DNA from: Bacillota bacterium
Lineage (GTDB): Bacteria; Bacillota; Dehalobacteriia; UBA4068
NCBI GenBank assembly: GCA_030528765.1
Contig: JAUMYD010000011.1
Span: 1-15,084 of the forward strand
Direction of reading: 5' to 3'
DNA length: 15,084 nt
Shown: positions 13,493 to 15,084 of the stretch, one piece after another
How positions within the stretch are numbered: the stretch's first letter is position 1
How the letters are laid out: each line of letters begins with the position of its first letter
Translations under genes and position numbers: made by a program
The notes under the pieces: model-generated
The model's input: only the letters and a program-made list of their open reading frames with translations
Databases searched by the model: none
Told to the model about the DNA's origin: nothing

Positions 13493-14440
13493 ATGAACAA
13501 CAGCAAGCTGAAAGTTTTTAGTGCCAATGCCAATTACAAACTGGGCGAAGAAATCGCCGAGTATCTGGGTGTTTCCCTGGGTTCCGCAAAGGTGAAAACC
13601 TTTGCTGATGGGGAAATTGCTATCGAAATCGGTGAGAGCGTTCGCGGCTGTGATATTTTTATCGTGCAGCCCACCTGCGCGCCGGTGAACGATAACCTGA
13701 TGGAACTGTTGATCATGATCGATGCTATGCGCCGCGCTTCCGCAGCCCGTATCACTGCGGTGATCCCCTATTACGGCTATGCCCGGCAGGAACGCAAGAC
13801 TAAGGCTCGTGATCCGATCTCTGCCAAATTGGTGGCAAACCTGATTGAGGCTGCAGGCTGCAACCGTATCGTTGCTATGGATCTGCATGCAGGCGCGATC
13901 CAGGGCTTTTTCGACATCCCTGTGGATCATCTTCCCGGCGTGCCTCTTCTGGCTGAATACTATAAAAATATGAATATCGAGGATCTGATCGTGGTCTCTC
14001 CGGATGTGGGCGGCGTAGTTCGTGCCCGCAATATGGCGAACCGTCTGGGTGTGGATCTGGCCATCATCGATAAACGGCGGGAGCAGGCCAATAAATCCGA
14101 AGTTATGAATGTGATCGGTGATATAAGCGGTAAAAATGTCATCATGGTGGATGATATGATCGATACTGCCGGGACGATCACCAAGGCTGCCATTGCTCTC
14201 CAGAACCGCGGTGCGAAAGATATTTATGTTTGCTGCACGCACCCCGTCTTCTCCCCGCCGGCTCTGGAACGCCTGGAGCAATCTCCCATTAAGGAAGTTC
14301 TCGTCACCAATACCATCCCCATCGATTATAAGCGTCAGGGCTCCTGCTCCAAGATCCGTGTGCTCTCTGTTGCTGCGGTTCTGGGAGAATCCATCGTTCG
14401 TATCCATGAGGATCTGTCTGTCAGCCGTCTTTTCGATTAG
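13493..14440 (+). CDS. prs: Ribose-phosphate pyrophosphokinase (PRPP synthetase)
   Basis: This enzyme makes PRPP from ribose-5-phosphate and ATP for purine, pyrimidine, NAD, His and Trp synthesis. It has 315 residues, the usual class I length. The subunit and catalytic motifs are FADGEI (37-42), YYGYARQERK (93-102), DLHAGAIQGFF (130-140), the flexible-loop KRREQANKSEVM (194-205) and the PRPP loop VDDMIDTAGT (219-228). GAGGAG at 13481-13486 is 6 nt before ATG 13493; an upstream in-frame TTG at 13460 lies in the repeat region and would add residues outside the family. It sits downstream of glmU and ends at a strong terminator. The codon use looks like that of a well-expressed gene. Confidence 0.98.
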   Translation: MNNSKLKVFSANANYKLGEEIAEYLGVSLGSAKVKTFADGEIAIEIGESVRGCDIFIVQPTCAPVNDNLMELLIMIDAMRRASAARITAVIPYYGYARQERKTKARDPISAKLVANLIEAAGCNRIVAMDLHAGAIQGFFDIPVDHLPGVPLLAEYYKNMNIEDLIVVSPDVGGVVRARNMANRLGVDLAIIDKRREQANKSEVMNVIGDISGKNVIMVDDMIDTAGTITKAAIALQNRGAKDIYVCCTHPVFSPPALERLEQSPIKEVLVTNTIPIDYKRQGSCSKIRVLSVAAVLGESIVRIHEDLSVSRLFD

Positions 14441-14488
14441 TTCGGCTTCCGGAGCAGCTTCATGCTCTGCTGCCCACATAAAGCAATC

Positions 14489-14525
14489 AACCCTCCCTGT
14501 GGCTTTGTCCATAGGGAGGGTTTTG
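14489..14525 (+). terminator. Rho-independent terminator after prs
   Basis: AACCCTCCCTGTGG (14489-14502) pairs with CCATAGGGAGGGTT (14509-14522), 14 bp with one G-T wobble, around a 6-nt loop, then TTTTG and further Ts. It also separates prs from the convergent PRC-barrel gene. Confidence 0.88.
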
Positions 14526-14596
14526 TTTACTGCGCCGCTGGGGCAGTTTTGGACAGTCTCCCTTTGGGCAGCGGGCTGCTTCTGTAAAAGCTTTTG

Positions 14597-15084
14597 CTAT
14601 TCTTTTTTTTCTTCGGGAAGCTCTTTGTCCTCTTCCTCCACGCTCTGTGCTGTCCTTGCTGCCTCTTCCTCCGCTTCTTCCACTTCCTCTTCCCGCAGCT
14701 TCAGTCGGCTCATGGCTTCGTTGAAGTTTGCGGAAAACCTTCGCCCGGCCTGACTGGCGTTGCTTTTCAGATCTGCCGCTTTTTCCAGAACGACAGCGGC
14801 AGCATTTTCCATGCCGCTCATAAAGCTCTTTTCCAGTGGCTGCGCTGTTTCGATCGCCTGATCCTTCAGCATGATGGTGCCGGTGGAAATGGCGATGATA
14901 TAGCTCCCGTCCACCAGGGAACGAACCCGGAAAAAGCCGTCCTCTGCGATTTCCAGTCCGCTGATATGCCCATCTGCCGTAGAAAAGTGGAATTCCTCCA
15001 CCCGGCCCAGGTTTTTTCCTCCAGCAGTAAAGACCCTGGCGCCGATGATGGGCAGGGGAGAGCGGAGTGCCCGCCGGAAGTGCT
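14597..15084 (-). CDS. PRC-barrel domain protein (5' end outside the window)
   Basis: The frame is open to the right edge and stops at TAG 14599-14597, giving 161 C-terminal residues. The first part, with LPIIGARVFTAGGKNLGRVE and then DGHISGLEI, RSLVDGSYIIAIS and GTIML, has the short-strand pattern of a PRC-barrel, a fold found in RimM and in photosynthetic reaction-centre H subunits. It is followed by a helical stretch and a strongly acidic tail rich in Glu (about the last 40 residues, ending EEKKE). No membrane segment is seen in this part. Firmicutes proteins of this kind often carry two PRC barrels, so another may lie beyond the edge. A GTG at 15001 is internal, not the start. The function is not established. 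It is convergent with prs. Confidence 0.75.
   Translation of the reverse strand, partial: HFRRALRSPLPIIGARVFTAGGKNLGRVEEFHFSTADGHISGLEIAEDGFFRVRSLVDGSYIIAISTGTIMLKDQAIETAQPLEKSFMSGMENAAAVVLEKAADLKSNASQAGRRFSANFNEAMSRLKLREEEVEEAEEEAARTAQSVEEEDKELPEEKKE

Overview
The window comes from a spore-forming bacterium of the Firmicutes (Bacillota). It carries spo0A, spoIVB and a complete spoIIAA-spoIIAB-sigF operon. The ispH-rpsA fusion, the cmk-plsC-ispH/rpsA gene order and a biotin-less carboxyltransferase subunit of the oxaloacetate decarboxylase/transcarboxylase type fit an anaerobic Clostridia or Negativicutes lineage. That placement is inference; no rRNA or other decisive marker is present. Base composition is moderate and codon use is fairly even. 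The most biased genes, by eye, are the S1 half of ispH-rpsA, the carboxyltransferase gene and prs. No mobile element, CRISPR array, tRNA or rRNA was found.

Layout. (1) 1-3459, plus strand: the end of an unidentified gene, then cmk (CMP kinase), plsC (lysophosphatidate acyltransferase) and a fused ispH-rpsA, closed by a strong terminator. The first three overlap by ATGA junctions. (2) 3544-4964: a stand-alone paaK (aryl-acetate CoA ligase) with its own Shine-Dalgarno site and terminator. (3) 4976-9125: a sporulation block. spoIVB and spo0A lie on the minus strand and are separated by a bidirectional terminator. Divergent from them is the spoIIA operon. Spo0A boxes and sigma-H-like promoters can be read upstream of both spo0A and spoIIA. 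(4) 9179-10768: a carboxyltransferase gene with a near-consensus sigma-A promoter, a hairpin at the transcript start and a terminator shared with the convergent corA. (5) 10791-11891, minus strand: corA (Mg2+ channel), preceded by a roughly 135-nt leader that encodes a well-initiated 24-residue peptide and a hairpin. (6) 12051-14525: glmU and prs, followed by a terminator. (7) 14597-15084, minus strand: the C-terminal part of a PRC-barrel protein that runs off the window.

How the parts fit. Spo0A~P probably activates spo0A itself and the spoIIA operon, both with sigma-H-type promoters. SpoIIAB then holds sigma-F until unphosphorylated SpoIIAA releases it in the forespore. SpoIVB acts later as the forespore protease that triggers sigma-K processing. 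The flanking genes serve core metabolism: CTP/dCTP supply, phospholipid, isoprenoid, translation, UDP-GlcNAc, PRPP and C4/C3 carboxylate chemistry.

The least explained element is the corA leader with its small open reading frame. The next most interesting are the internal start at the ispH/rpsA junction, the hairpin at +1 of the carboxyltransferase transcript, and the tandem 10-bp repeat before prs.
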